This document shows positions 15,896-28,215 of a DNA stretch of 64,000 nucleotides, one piece after another. Position 1 is the stretch's first letter; each line of letters starts with the position of its first letter. A program made the position numbers and the translations under genes. Below the pieces are notes generated by a model. That model saw only the letters and a program-made list of their open reading frames with translations. It did not search any database and was not told the DNA's origin. Source of the stretch: Notospermus geniculatus (taxonomy: Eukaryota > Nemertea > Pilidiophora > Heteronemertea > Lineidae); assembly GCA_002633025.1 (NCBI GenBank), contig NMRB01000421.1, forward strand, positions 1 through 64,000. The letters run 5' to 3'.

Positions 15896-17402
15896 AGGCC
15901 CATGGGCCTTGCGCTCAGCTGACTCTGGAATAGTTGTTTGGAGTGGTATCTATAGTGGGCAATTGTTTCCAAGGTGGAGAGGACATTGTGTGTAAACTTG
16001 TTGTTTATTGAAAACAGGAGGATTACAAGAGAATGATGTTTCTTATCAGGTAATTTGTTAAACAGAATTAACACTGGAAATGTGCAACACTCAGAGACAT
16101 TACACCAGAATTAACACTGGAAACGTGCAATACTTAGAGATGTTACGCCAGAATTAACATTGAAAATGTGTAATACTCAGAGATATTACACTGAGAATTA
16201 ACACTGGAAACTTGCAACACTCCAGAGATGTTTCACCAGAATCAGTGTTGAAAACGTGCAACACTCCAGAGATGTCAGTGTGCCTAAGGCCCTTGACTTG
16301 TCATTGTGAAGGAGGATGTTTCATCATCATGTTCATTTGGGTTGAGTAGGCCTATTAGGCTAGGCTTCAGCGGCCCTGAATAATCATGCAGGCCTACCAG
16401 TAATTGATCGGGTCCATGCACACAGAGTTAGGCCTAGGCCTTCGGCCTACACAACATAGGCCTACATTGTCTACTCTTATCACAGTAGACAATATGTTGT
16501 GTAGGCCTAGGCCGAAGCCTCGCGAAGGCCTAACTCTGTGTGCCTGGACCCGATCAGAAAACCTATCTCACCCAGAATCACAAGCCACTCTGATTGCATT
16601 TGTTCTGATTCAGTCACAGCAGGCACAAGGCCTATCAGCATTGATCAGTATAGTATCACATCATGACATGCAACACTACAACAGCAGCAGCAGGGCAGGG
16701 GTCTTTCAGCTAGTTTGGCCTACGTAAGATTAGATCATAAGATTCCAGTTGGATACCAGTGGCAGACAGTGCAGTTGCACCTGCCTTTGTACTCTTAAAC
16801 TACCACCAATTGTAAAAGTATAAGTGAAGATTTAGGCTAGGTGCAAAGATGAGCAGCACAAAACCTGAAAGCCATGTGATCCACTGTGCAAGAAGGCTGT
16901 TCTTTCAATTCCCTGCAAGCACTATCTACACAAAGAACTGTGATGTCATCAAATCTGTAGCATAAAATGGTGACATCAGCAATGACATTCACTGAGCATG
17001 CTCATGTGCTGGGGGGGAAATTCAAAAGCCCATGTTTTTGATTTATGCAGATTACTCCCCCTGGTGGAAAAATTTTGAACAATTTGCCCCTACAGGAGGT
17101 GAGGAATAAAATAAGCAACACAATATGTCAGTTACAGTTTGATTTATTTCCTCTGGACTGAGTAATGGGGATTTTTCATTTTATGGAATATGCCCCCTGG
17201 AGAGCAGAATGTAGGTCAAATCGCGGAAATTTTTGGTTCTGTTTCGAGCCCTCCCGAGGGCCTAACACTCCACCAAATTTCAGGGCCCTGGGCCTTGCGG
17301 TTGCGAAACGTGCCAGTTTCACGGACGACACACAGACACACAGACGGACGCCACTCAGTATACATATGACTAGCTCCGCTGACCTTTGGTCAGCTGAGCT
17401 AA
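15896..17402. mobile_element. About 1.5-kb insertion between two unit-2 flanks, with internal tandem repeats and a palindrome
   Basis: The first unit reads straight through this point (near 8178), while the second contains about 1.5 kb starting CAAGAGGCCCATGGGCCTTG and ending GGTCAGCTGAGCT. It includes roughly four copies of a 50-55 bp unit (16065-16280, AATTAACACTGGAAA...CAACACTC) and a near-perfect hairpin (16405-16557). Its 3' part (CCAAATTTCAGGGCCC ... ACACAGACACACAGACGGACG) looks like a dispersed repeat tail. No transposase frame is visible. Confidence 0.7.
16405..16557. repeat. Palindrome within the insertion
   Basis: GATCGGGTCCATGCACACAG on the left pairs with CTGTGTGCCTGGACCCGATC on the right. 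The arms are built of AGGCCTA words, with a short loop near TCTTATCACAG. The predicted hairpin is about 150 nt. Confidence 0.8.
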
Positions 17403-18967
17403 AAAGCATTTTCCACCAATCTTAATAATTTTGCTCTGTTTATAAGAAGTCGAAGTCAAAGCACACTAAGAACAGACGATAGTGCCACAACGTTGTCTTA
17501 CAGAAGATTATGTTCGTCCGGGATTAATATTAGGCCTATCATTGTTTCAATATGCAATCGTTTGACAAAAGTGTAATGGCGAATGGATAAGCGCACAGAT
17601 ACCAAAACAGTTATCTTCATCGAGCGGAACTTACATGTACGACAACAAACAAAGCTGGTGTGATATTTTGTTTTTATTTTTATGACTTTTTGCAAAATAC
17701 TGTTAGAACTCCATTCAGTGCCATCGCCACTATTGATGTGCCTCTCAATACAAACATCGGAAGCGCAATGTGACATTCTCATCTCTATGAGTCAACGATA
17801 TTCAACCACAACATCAAGCGATATTGCTGCACAAGATAACCGTGACGGTCGAAGTCACGTGAAATCCAGTGTAAGTTCATCCATGGAGGTATTTCTTTAT
17901 AATACCTCCATGGTTCATCGAAATAATAGTTAGCATTCGAAATATCATGATATGGTCCACTCATGAAATCACGCCATTTTCGTGCAATGTTAGAAATGAA
18001 GTTGCCTTCCATCATATCAGGGTATGGATTTTGAATCACACTGGGTTCCAAATGGAATCATCCCTGTCAATGTCAACGAAGCCAACAGTGGATCTCGTTC
18101 ATAGTAGACTGCGAATTCTGTCCTTAATGTGTCATGTCACCAGTTCCTCGCCATATCACTTTCAAATGTGAAACATCTTCTTTTGTTGTCCGTCGTACCC
18201 CTTATCATCATGTCCTGTCTCAGCAGCACCAGTATTGCCATCCATCTTGTCCGTAATACATGTAGGCCTACTTGTGTTTGGACCTAGTCCCTGTTCAGAC
18301 ATTGGCACAATTTTGTTGAAATTCTTGTGTTCCGCTGTTTTGGTTTGTACAAACATACAAAACCCTTCACCACTAGGCCAACAAGAGAAAACAACGTAAT
18401 TTAGATAATATAAAGCTTAATTACAAAGTTTTGTCATGGTATGCTTCACCGAGTCGAAATGGGATATTAACAGCCAATTAGACAACATTGAAATGATTAC
18501 ATGTAGGCAGGCCTAAAAACGTGCTCTGCTCAAGCTTGAAGGAGTAAACATGTACTCAAGTAAGGGACTCAGCGTTCATCGGGGACTCATCGGGGTTTCG
18601 GCGCTTGTCCAAGCTGTCAATTACAGAACAAAGCGTTTCTGTGTGTTTGGCATCAGTTTGAGATGACTGCTGCTCAAATAATGATTACATGACAGTTGTT
18701 TGGTGACACTATGCCTATAAGCATCAGTCCAGTTCAGCTCACCAGAACTTTCTCGGCTGCCATCGCAAAGCGACGACTGTCAGACTCCTTACGTTTCGAA
18801 CTGTTACATTTTGCTTCCGTCTTCATTTTTTCGTGGAGTTCAACTTGGACAAACTTTTACCTCCATCAGTTTATGATTAGGCCGCTACTAAGGACTACGT
18901 TCATCTTTCACTGTTCACGAAACGTGGTATTCTGGAGAAAACATCGGCAGATTTTTCTTGAGCGTTA

Positions 18968-19461
18968 AGCCCGTCTCACACGAGCGCCAAGTACGGCGTC
19001 AACTAGCGCGTTTTGAAAACGCCGACAAGCGCACAATTTAGCGCATAGTTGACGCCGTGTGAACGCACGTCCTGCGTTTTCAAAACGCAGACATGGCGTT
19101 CACAAAACTCTGGCAATGCGTTCTTTGACGCAGAGAATGCGCTAAATTAAAGCAAAGTAGGCGTTTGTAAACGCGCAGTGCGCAGTGCGTTTACAAACGC
19201 TGCGTTTTCATGCGTTCTTTTGCGTTCTCGTGCGTTTTCATACGTTCTTAAACGCAGCGTTTGCGTCAATAGAGGCACTCTTCTGCGTTTTCGAAAAAGT
19301 TTTGGACATGTTGATAACCAATGCGTTCACCCAGAGGTCTGCGTTTACAAACGCAGAGTTGGTGCACGCAGTGCGTCAACCCTGCGCTCATTTCGGCGTT
19401 TCATAAACGCCCCTAGGCGCACGGCCTAAACGCCGGATAAAACGCTCGTGTGAGACGGCCC
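18968..19461. mobile_element. Inverted-repeat element rich in GCGTTT words, upstream of EGF copy 2
   Basis: The ends CCGTCTCACACGAGCG and CGCTCGTGTGAGACGG are flanked by TTA on both sides (18965-18967 and 19462-19464), a 3-bp duplication of the Harbinger type. The interior is made of AAACGC/GCGTTT words. The homologous site in unit 1 (near 9752) is empty. A second copy begins at 25654. Confidence 0.85.
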
Positions 19462-19503
19462 TTAGACTCTTGAGCAGCCTGTTTTACACCCTTTTTCTTG
19501 TAA

Positions 19504-21170
19504 ATGGATACTGAGAGGCAGATTATTCGTCGATGGCAATTGGGACGGCTTGGAATTATCACCCTTATCGTACTGCTGGAGCTCACGAATTGTAAGTATG
19601 AGAGTTCGCCAATCATTTTTACATGCCTGCTTGTAGCATGACCATCGTTAATTCGAATTCAAAATTGATTTTTGCTCTAACATCCTTTTCATATTTGCAG
19701 ATACGGTTGGAACTGTCAACAATGGCACCAAGACATCCACACACCCCTGTCTTTCGGCCCCGTGCCATAATGATGGCGTCTGTGCATCGAATGGTGGTGG
19801 AGGTTACACTTGCGTCTGCGCTGCTGGATACAGGGGAAGAACATGCGCTGAAAGTACGTTGAAGCGAAACACACCCTTCTCAAGTCCTTGTTGAAGGTCG
19901 TTTGATTGTTGTCATAGTTGTCAACTAGAAGGCTGCCCAGCGGCCACCTACATTTAGCAATGTCTAAAACAGATTGGACTTCAGTTTACAAGTCCACATT
20001 CACAATTTATAGGCAGACGATCACTGGGGACTGTCCTCGATCTGTAGTAGGCCTACATGTACATGTATCATCGTATCCATGACGTAACTCCGACAGTGTC
20101 CGCCATTGCTGACGTCGCAAGGGTGGTGGGCAAATGACGCAAGGGTGGTGGGCAAATTTCATGGCTTTGCTGAAGAAGCTGGTGGGCAAAAAGACGCAAC
20201 GTCACAACGTCACCATGGTCACGTAGGCCTGGGCCTACGTCATGGATACGATGAATAGGCAGAGTATCTAGCCCTGAGATGGAAGTTAGCCTACTCATGA
20301 AAACCATGTAGGCCGACATGTGCACAGGTGCGGATCCACGATTTCGAAAAAGAGGGGGCGCACGGTGCTAGAAACATTGAAATCTGCGGTGAATTTCAAT
20401 GATTTGCTCCAAATTTCAGAAATTTACGGTCAATTTTACAGATTTGTTGGCCGAAGGGGGGGGCACACGGATCCGCGCCTGGTGTACATGTACATGTACA
20501 CGGATATGCACATGTACACACCTAGTAAATCTCATCAATTTTATATAGGCGATATGTTGGTGTGCAGACGTTTGTGAATATTCTGAGTCGAACAAATGTA
20601 GGACTATTCCCAGATTACATTTATTTTACTTTTGTTTCAGAGAATGAGTTTATGCTGAGCCCGCTTGTGCTGTACACCGTACTAGGCGTCTCCACTGCCG
20701 CCCTACTGTTGATTAGCATTCTCATAATCTTGTGGAGAAAGCACGATAAAAAAGGAGAACTCGGGTCAAGACGAACAATAGAAGGCGTCATCATTCCGGA
20801 GATTTTAGGATCACCAAACCGTCCAATTAGGAGCGTGCTTGTCAACGCTGACCAGCCTGATCTCGTGAAATCTCTCTCATCTGATCACCAGGATCCCGTG
20901 AAGTCGGACGACGATCATGACGCCACTAGATTAGGGGATATCGAGCCTCGTCCGTTGTTGCGCTCTGGTGGTAGCTCGGAGTCGACAGGAGAAGCATCGG
21001 AGAAGAGAAAGTCCGTCAGTTGGGGATACGTCAAGTATAGGTACTGCAGCCCAGATGACATACACAGTACGAGTGAACGGTTCTCGTATGCAGCACTGAG
21101 ACACATTCCTTCGGTCAGCACCATATCGTGCATCTCCTATCAGAAACGAATGGACATTGTGCGCATGTGA
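19504..21170 (+). CDS. Single-pass membrane protein with one EGF domain, copy 2
   Basis: Exons 19504-19591, 19701-19853 and 20641-21170 have exactly the sizes of copy 1 (88, 153, 530) and give 256 residues. Signal peptide, six EGF cysteines, NGT sequon and transmembrane helix are the same. Differences are few: for example Asn66 becomes Thr in the EGF domain, and a small cluster changes in the tail (SGDLGPRPLLGS to LGDIEPRPLLRS). Both frames are fully open and identical in length, which argues that both are functional. The introns differ by transposon insertions. No known gene name was recognised. Confidence 0.85.
20068..20254. mobile_element. MITE (TCATCGTATCCATGACGTA termini), intron 2 of EGF copy 2
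   Basis: Near-identical to the nested element at 7095-7296, with the same ends and the same internal GACGCAAGGGTGGTGGGCAAA repeat. It is absent from intron 2 of EGF copy 1. Confidence 0.8.
20327..20482. mobile_element. hAT-like MITE (CAGGTGCGGATCCACG ends), copy 2
   Basis: Paralogous to 11609-11771 and at the same intron position. It was carried along by the duplication rather than inserted independently. Confidence 0.65.
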
Positions 21171-22258
21171 ATTTTCATGAACAGGAACCGCGAGTTAAAC
21201 AAACTGCCGTCATCAGGTGTCGATGTTTAGGAGACAAAAAGGTCATACGAGCTTCATAAGACAATATTCTTAGCAAACTCATGGGTATCTAATTTGGGCT
21301 GGATATCACTGTAGATGAATATTTCAAACTTTGTACATGGATTTGTTGGAAAAATTGTAGGCTAAGTCGTGAAACAAACGATTTATTTTTAAAAAGGCGT
21401 TCGTTGTTTTTGTTTATAAACAAGCCTAACGGAAGGCGCTGGTGTTTGGCCTCGGGGGAATTCAGGCAAATTATTTGCCTTTGAGGTGGATGGAGGTGTG
21501 GCGGTACATACCGATCAAAACTGCTCGACTTTCTGTTCGGACCTACGTATTGTGAATGATCTTCGTATCATCTGTTGCTAGGGCCTACACATAAAAGAAT
21601 GAGTTGAAGTATGGTACATGTACCTCACCTGATGAAGGGTTAGTAATGGTATCACAGCGCGTCGAACTTCTCAAGTGATGAGAAGGGTCAGGCGGCCATT
21701 TTTTACTGAAGCATATACTAGTAGTGTGCCGCTGAGATCACGTGATTCAATATGACCAATGAGAAGGCCTCCTCGAAAATTTCTCAAAAAATCGTCAAAA
21801 AAATCGAAGTCGGTGAAATAATTAAAATTTCTTTATTCGGGACAAGCTTTGACCTCCAAATGATTTGAATTATGCATCAATAGTCAACGGATTGAAAATG
21901 AACCTGCGATGAAAATGGCGAAAAATCGGGACAAAATTGAACAATGCTAAAAGTGTGATTAATTTACTGGTGATAATGCCTAGGCCAGCTAATCAAAAAC
22001 GAAATGATGTCAGAACTTCCTCGATTGCTGGATGAACAGAGTCTCCATCATTCCCAGGACACACGTGCCATATCACAATTCCACCGTGTAGAGTGCTAGC
22101 TGTATATGCGCTGTAGCATCCATCCACGACTAAACTCGGCAATCAATATTTTGACCTCCTTCCTCTAAACCCATTTCATGCTATTTCGAGTAAATCGCCT
22201 GGCCTTGAGAATCTTGGCAGTTGTCGCACGGGTACGGCGAGATATCACGGCACAAATC

Positions 22259-25200
22259 ATGGAGCGTTGGAACGGAAGAGTAGCACTCGTAACCGGCAGC
22301 TCTGCTGGTGTTGGAGCTGCGGTTGCGGAGAAATTAGTGAAAGGTGGCATGAAGGTTTTCGCTTGCGCAAGGAACATACAGAAAATTCAGGTAGGCCCTA
22401 GGTTTCAATCATTATCCGTGTTAGCCCAGCAATGCTTGTTCATCAGATTGTGCATATGCACGAGGCTGGCTTCATACAGTGTACATGTAGCGGGACATGT
22501 AGGTAGGTCAAGTATGGGCGGTTCATGCGTCCGCCATGTCTGCAGTGCTGGACCTTACTCCAAGGCCATCCTGAAGACTGCTTCATTCATTGTTCTCTAT
22601 CACCAAGGACTTGAAATGGAGAAAGCATCATGGTGGCGGCAGTGCATGTGATGTACGCATAGTTCACCCGAGTTCATTTCCAATATCTACCAAGCGCAAG
22701 GGGCTTAGGCTTATGAATGGAAGACGCACCACGACCATAAACGACATCTTAGCTATAGGATCCCCATTAGACAAAAAGGCATTCATGTACGTATTAGTAG
22801 ATTAGATATTGGCCCAATGAACAAACATACATGTAGCTTTTAGGCCACAGGTCAAATATCAATATCAATGAGGTCGCAATCATCGGTAAGGTCTATTACT
22901 AGTTTGCATGATCACTGTTAGTGGTTCTCAGGACTAAAACCTAAAAAGTGTAGAAGAGAGAGGGTATTAGGCCAAGACTTCACAGTCCGATCACTGACTC
23001 ATATAGTCCATGGGCTAGGGGGGTTCCCGTGTGCATAAGATGTACCCTAAGTTACTCTACTGTTTCTGAGAGGAGAGTATCCATATTATAAGAAAATCTT
23101 GGGTAGACTTTCTCAAACCCGGCAGCAAGTGAGAAAGAGACCCTTAAAGTTAGGGTACTGGAAATAAAAAGGGGTCAAAAATATGATGTCATCAGATCAT
23201 ATCAATATTGGTGTCAAAATGTAGGTCTGCGAGTGTACTTCAAGGAAATATGCATCCCAAGGCCAGATCAGGCCCTTGTTCCCCTACAGAAGGGGCTAAA
23301 AAAGGGAAAATCCCAACTTTGACCCCTTGCCATTGGCTTCAGAGGCAACTTCAGCCGATAAAATTTGATCAGTTCCACTCAGATAAGTAATACCTACATT
23401 TTGATACCCATCTTGACACCACGATCTATTCGGGTATACACAGACCCTTTTTTCGACCCTTTTTTACCTGTTTTGGCCCTTAAGGACTTTGGGCCAAAGT
23501 AACCATGTCAAGATGGGTATCAAAATGAAGGTATTACTTATCTGAGTGTAACTGATCAACTTTTATTGGCTGAAGTTGCCCCTGAAGCCAATGGCAAGGG
23601 GTCGAAGTTGGATTTTTCCCTTTTTTAACCCCTTTTGTAGGGGCTCACGGGCCAAATCTGACTTTGGGGCACATATTTTCTTGAAGTACACTCGCAGACC
23701 TACATTTTGACACCAATATTGATATGATCTGATGACATCATATTTTTGACCCCTATTTATTTCCAGTACCCTAACTTTAAGGGTCTCTTTCTCACTTGCT
23801 GCCGGGTTTGAGAAAGTCTACCCAAGATTTTCTTATAATATGGATACTCCCCTCTCAGAAACAGTAGAGTAACTTAGGGTATATCTTATGCACACGGGAA
23901 CCCCCCTAGCCCATGCATTAATACTTCCGCAGAAGGAGTCTGCAGCTGGTCAGACTAATCCTGTGTGTTCGTTCATTGGTCGAGATCGCGTTGAAAAATT
24001 GAACCTTATCCCCAGGGCTTCATTCTGAATTAGGGCGTCTGACGACGAAGGTGGAGGACCCAGGAAACTGTTTCTGCATCGACGTCATCTGTCTGACAGG
24101 TAGTGGTCGGTTGGCAATAGTCGGGCAATTGATAAGCGGATCCTGTGGTTTGAGATGGGAAAGCCTGGCAGAGTTCGAAGTCTCCTTGTTCGAAATGATC
24201 TACCAGTACATGTAGGCCTACTCAGGCACGGATCCAGGATTGACAGAAAGGGGGGGCGGAGCTCGACGTCGCCGGACGGAGGTGGTGAGCACTGGAAGGA
24301 TGAAGCTGAAAGGGGGGTCTGGGGGCCCTCCCCCAGAAAAATTTGACAATTTTAAGTGCTTTTAGATGCATTTTCCTGGCATCTGAGAGCAAAATACTTG
24401 AATTTTTATGTGATTAAATTTTTCTTGCTAAAAAAAATCACTACTCTGCCACAAATAGGGGGGGCGTACGTCCCTTCCGCCCCCCTCTGGATCCGTGCCT
24501 GCTACTGTACATGCTTTACTCGACTCATGCCAGAGGCAGCTAGCGTCATCCATAGCGTCAACAACGAAACAAAGCAGAGCCTAAAGCACTGGTTTCTGTT
24601 GCAGGAATTGAAGCAGGAATGTGAAAAAGCTAACTACCCAGGTTCTCTGTTTCCAATAAAGTGCGACTTAAGGAAGGAAGATGAGATTCTTGCTATGTTT
24701 TCAACCATCAAAGAGCAGGCTGGTGGAGTTGACGTGTGTGTGAATAATGCCGGTATGGGAGTCAAGGGCGACAGTCTTGTTGAGGGAAAAACTGAACATT
24801 GGAGAGCTATGATGGAGGTATGATTGTTAAGAATGAAAGAAAATACAATTCATCCGCACTTGTCTCTTTATTCATCGCCTGTACAGACAACATTTTTAAT
24901 AAAATCTTAATTCATCCCGAAGTTGTCCTATTACTCCGGCAATGGAATTGCGATGATACGATGTGTATGGACTGGGATTGATCTTTCTATCTCACACCAT
25001 TATTCTTACTTTTATATTGTAAAATTTCCATTTAGGTAAACCTTCTTGCATATGGAATCGTGGCAAGGGAGGCACTCAAATCGATGAGAAGTCGTAATGT
25101 TGATGATGGACACCTGGTCTATATAAATAGGTACACGGTGTAATGAGCACAATCGACATGTATTGCAGCCACGAGATTGCCAAACACATTTTCAGCGAAG

Positions 25201-28200
25201 GTCGGACTGGCGTCCCGTATCTTGCGAAAACGAAGTTAGATTTGAATTTGATTTGAATCCAGTGTTGAAGTACGTTCCAAAATAAATTATAGGGAGATTT
25301 CGAAATAAAACGATAAACGTAAACGTTAACGACAACGTTATTTTTGTACCGAAAATGCAATATAAAATCTGGTTAATGCTTGTGTAGTACGAAAAACAAC
25401 GTTGTCGTAAAGTATACGTTTATCGTTTGATTTCGAAACCTCCCTAATGTCAAACCTCAACCCGAATGCGCGATCGAAAAGGAGGGACGAACAATCGGAT
25501 TTGTCGCGCGATTGGTATTCGGGTGGAGTATAAACCTGGCCTTGGCTTTTGAATCCATTCACGCGAATTTCGAGCGGTGCGACGCCGCATCCTTTGTCCA
25601 CCACCAACGCGTAGTCCACGTCCTTATGTCGTTCTGCGGAAACATCGTGTAAAGGCCGTCTCACACGAGCGCCGAGTACGGCGTCAACTAGCGCGTTTTG
25701 AAAACGCCGACAAGCGCACTATTTAGCGCATAGTTGACGCCGTGTGAACGCACGTCCTGCGTTTTCAAAACGCAGGCCCTGCGTTTTCGTGCGTTTTAAC
25801 GACTTCCGGTACGTAGCGTCTCTTCTCTTTGACGCAGAGAATGCGATAAATTAACGCAAAGTAGGCGTTTGTAAACGCGCAGTGCGTTTACAAACGCTGC
25901 GTTTTCATGCGTTCTCATGCGTTTTCATGCGTTCTCGTGCGTTCTCATGCGTTTTCATGCGTTCTTANGGAGAATGGGAGGCGATGTACGGCTAACTTTT
26001 GAACGGTTGGATTTACACCCCATAAATGTATTACCAACAGATAGAAACATGGTGCCTCGGAATCAGATAGGCATATTCTTAATTGTTTTCAGTTGTTATG
26101 TAATAAGAGACGACGTTTTTATATAAATTAACACAAAAATGAGCAAAAATGAGTAAAAATACATAAAATGTCATTTCTTATTACGTCGTTGCTTCAAAAC
26201 TGCAAAGAATAGGCTTATTTTATTCCGAGGTACTATGTTTCTATCTGTTGGTAATACATTTATGGGGTGTAAATCCAACCGTTCAAAAGTTAGCTGTACA
26301 TCGTCCCTATTATCCTGTACAAAGCGCAGTCGTTGCGTCAACTGACGTCCAATGATAAAGTCAGTTCCCAAAATTCAAAACGCCGTAGCGGCTGTTGCGG
26401 GCAAAAGATTTTTTGGCAACATGACTTTTCTGAAAGCTGGGTCGCCAAGGGTCCTAAACCTGGGTTCAGATTTGCTCTAACACGATGTTTCCGCAGAACG
26501 ACATAACGACGTGGACTAGCGGGGGAAACAAACAACGGTTGCGGCATCGCATCGCTAGAAATTCCCGTGAATGGATTTCTTGGCCTTAATCTCTATAAGA
26601 ACGTTTTATTTCAGTGACTCTGGCTTATATTTTATGGATTACCCCGAGTATCACTTCTACGAATGCACCAAACATGGTGTAACGGCGCAGGTGGAAGGCA
26701 TGAGAAAGGAACTACGGCAGTTGAAATCCCACATCAGGGTGACAGTAAGAAATTTTAAAAGCTGGGGGCCGTACTTACGAAGCGCGATTAGGTCAACACG
26801 CGTGTAAATTCATAGTTATTCAGGTTAAGGGCCTAGAAAACCATTGTTTTGCTACCTTGTCCGCTGCTTAATCGGCAGCATTTACCCGCAGGATAATCAC
26901 CCGTGGTTAACTTTCCTTTATCTAGCAGCAGGAGGACAAAAGAAAAATTTAAACAACCTACAGGCCTTGTTTAGAGTCATTCAACTCTTTTCTTCGATCC
27001 TCCTGCACGTAAACGCAGGAATGTTAACCGCGTGTGGTTATCCTGCGGGTAAATGCTGCCGATCAAGCAGCGTACAAGGTAGCAACACAATGGTTTTCTA
27101 GGCCCTTAACCTGAATAACTATGAATTTACACGCGTGTTGGCCTAATCGCGCTTCGTAGTTACGGCCCTGGGTGTTTAAAAACACCCAGCTTTCAAGCAG
27201 GCACGAAAATTAAGTAGGGCCTACATGTAGTCTATACTTTTGCAGAAATTAAACTTCCGCAGCAATATACTTGGTCTTAACACCCTATTTTTGCCTTTAA
27301 CTCTATCATTTCATGTACATGTACTAGAAACTGAGACGTACACGTACATTTAATTTGGTGTCTTTCTAGCAAATATGTCCGGGTATGATACGCACCGAAT
27401 TCTTCAGGAAGTCCGGTGGCGAAGAGTACCACCAAGAGGTACTTGGTAATGATGACAAAGTGAGTGTCCTTCTGTTTTTTTGTATAAAAACCGGTTGGGA
27501 AAAAAAACGAGACACTTCTGCGACGAGTACGTCCATAATTGGCCGATGACATTTGAAGCCTTATTCGTACATGTATCATGTATGGTTAATGGTAAAAAAT
27601 TCAAACATGTGATATTATTTGGCGACGAATTAAATGCTTGTTGAAAAATGCAACTACTGTATTAGCCTGGCCCGGCATATTGCAGTTTTTGACGAGCCAT
27701 TAGGATGGTGATTCTTAATTCCACCTTTTCACCATTTCAGTACCTTGAAGCGGAAGATGTCGCAGATGGTGTAGTGTATGCATTAGCAGCTCCGCCCCAT
27801 GTTCAGGTAAGTGAATTTTTGAACATTTTTCAATCAGTTTTCCTGAAACTATTGAGAAAATGACCCGTGTACTCTCAAAGAAATGATACATGTATCGATG
27901 GACGACGTCGTGTAGTAGAATACATTTGTACATGTACGTCCAGCTGTGCCAAAATAGGCCTGAACAATGCCCCCTATTTGCATTGACGGGCCATTTCGTC
28001 TACTTGAGACAACCTTGTCACGTGAATATCTGTCATGTGGCAGAGATTTGAAAATCTACAATCTAAAATCTTGCTGTTTAACCTGTTGGGAATAAAACAC
28101 GCTGAGCGGTATGACCATGGGGCTTCAAGATCAACTCTCATCTTTCATCCTTTCTATTTCTTTACAGGTTTTCCAAATGACACTTTTTAGCACCGAGGAA

Positions 28201-28215
28201 CCATTAGCTTTGTAA
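22259..28215 (+). CDS. DHRS11-like: Short-chain dehydrogenase/reductase, DHRS11-like, copy A
   Basis: Seven exons: 22259-22390, 24605-24817, 25036-25130, 26615-26744, 27370-27459, 27741-27806 and 28168-28215. All are in phase, giving 257 residues, close to the roughly 260 of vertebrate DHRS11, which begins with a similar MERW start. It is a classical SDR: nucleotide motif TGSSAGVG (12-19), CDL then NNAG (91-94), and a catalytic tetrad Asn117, Ser149, Tyr162, Lys166 (in HFYECTKHG). DHRS11 enzymes are cytosolic NADP(H)-dependent reductases of keto-steroids and other carbonyls. The substrate here is unknown. The usual ISPG is QICPG. The C-terminus (STEEPLAL) is longer than in B-D. The introns hold at least four inverted-repeat elements. 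It is the most diverged of the four copies. Confidence 0.93.
23008..23919. mobile_element. Foldback element in intron 1 of dehydrogenase A
   Basis: Two arms of about 410 bp (23008-23418 and 23500-23919) are inverted copies. The left starts CCATGGGCTAGGGGGGTTCC and the right ends GGAACCCCCCTAGCCCATG. The centre is about 80 bp of CTTTTTT-rich sequence. There is no coding potential. The arms match very closely, implying a recent origin or gene conversion. Confidence 0.85.
24223..24501. mobile_element. hAT-like MITE (CAGGCACGGATCCAGG ends)
   Basis: Termini CAGGCACGGATCCAGG and CTGGATCCGTGCCTG with G-rich subterminal runs. Related to the elements at 11609 and 20327. It lies just upstream of exon 2 of dehydrogenase A. 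Confidence 0.7.
25285..25446. mobile_element. MITE family 2 (AGGGAGRTTTMGAAATMAAACG termini)
   Basis: About 160 bp. AGGGAGATTTCGAAATAAAACG on the left pairs with GTTTGATTTCGAAACCTCCCT on the right. The interior carries AACGACAACGTTATTTTTGTAC and ATGCAATATAAAATCTG. Relatives lie at 54012-54156 and 54197-54430. Confidence 0.8.
25540..26595. mobile_element. Nested palindromic element in intron 3 of dehydrogenase A
   Basis: The outer arms (about 25550-25655 and 26480-26595) are inverted copies sharing GTTTCCGCAGAACGACAT and AATCCATTCACGCGAA-type sequence. Inside, a partial GCGTTT element (25654-25967) ends at the N at 25968. After it come two more inverted arms (25972-26080 and 26200-26310). Both inner arms can be read as LTFERLDLHPINVLPTDRN, which simply follows from their being inverted copies. 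Confidence 0.7.
26765..27175. mobile_element. Inverted-repeat element in intron 4 of dehydrogenase A
   Basis: GGGGGCCGTACTTACGAAGC on the left mirrors GCTTCGTAGTTACGGCCC on the right. The arms include GTTAAGGGCCTAGAAAACCA and its complement. About 410 bp with an unrelated centre near 26930-26990. Confidence 0.8.

Noticed and set aside
17785-18051. 88-residue minus-strand frame with protein-like composition
   Set aside because: The homologous sequence in the first unit (about 8600-8830) has stops and indels in that frame, so it is not conserved as coding.
25917-26371. Two frames that share the peptide LTFERLDLHPINVLPTDRN
   Set aside because: They are inverted copies of the same arms, one read on each strand, so the shared peptide is not independent evidence of coding.
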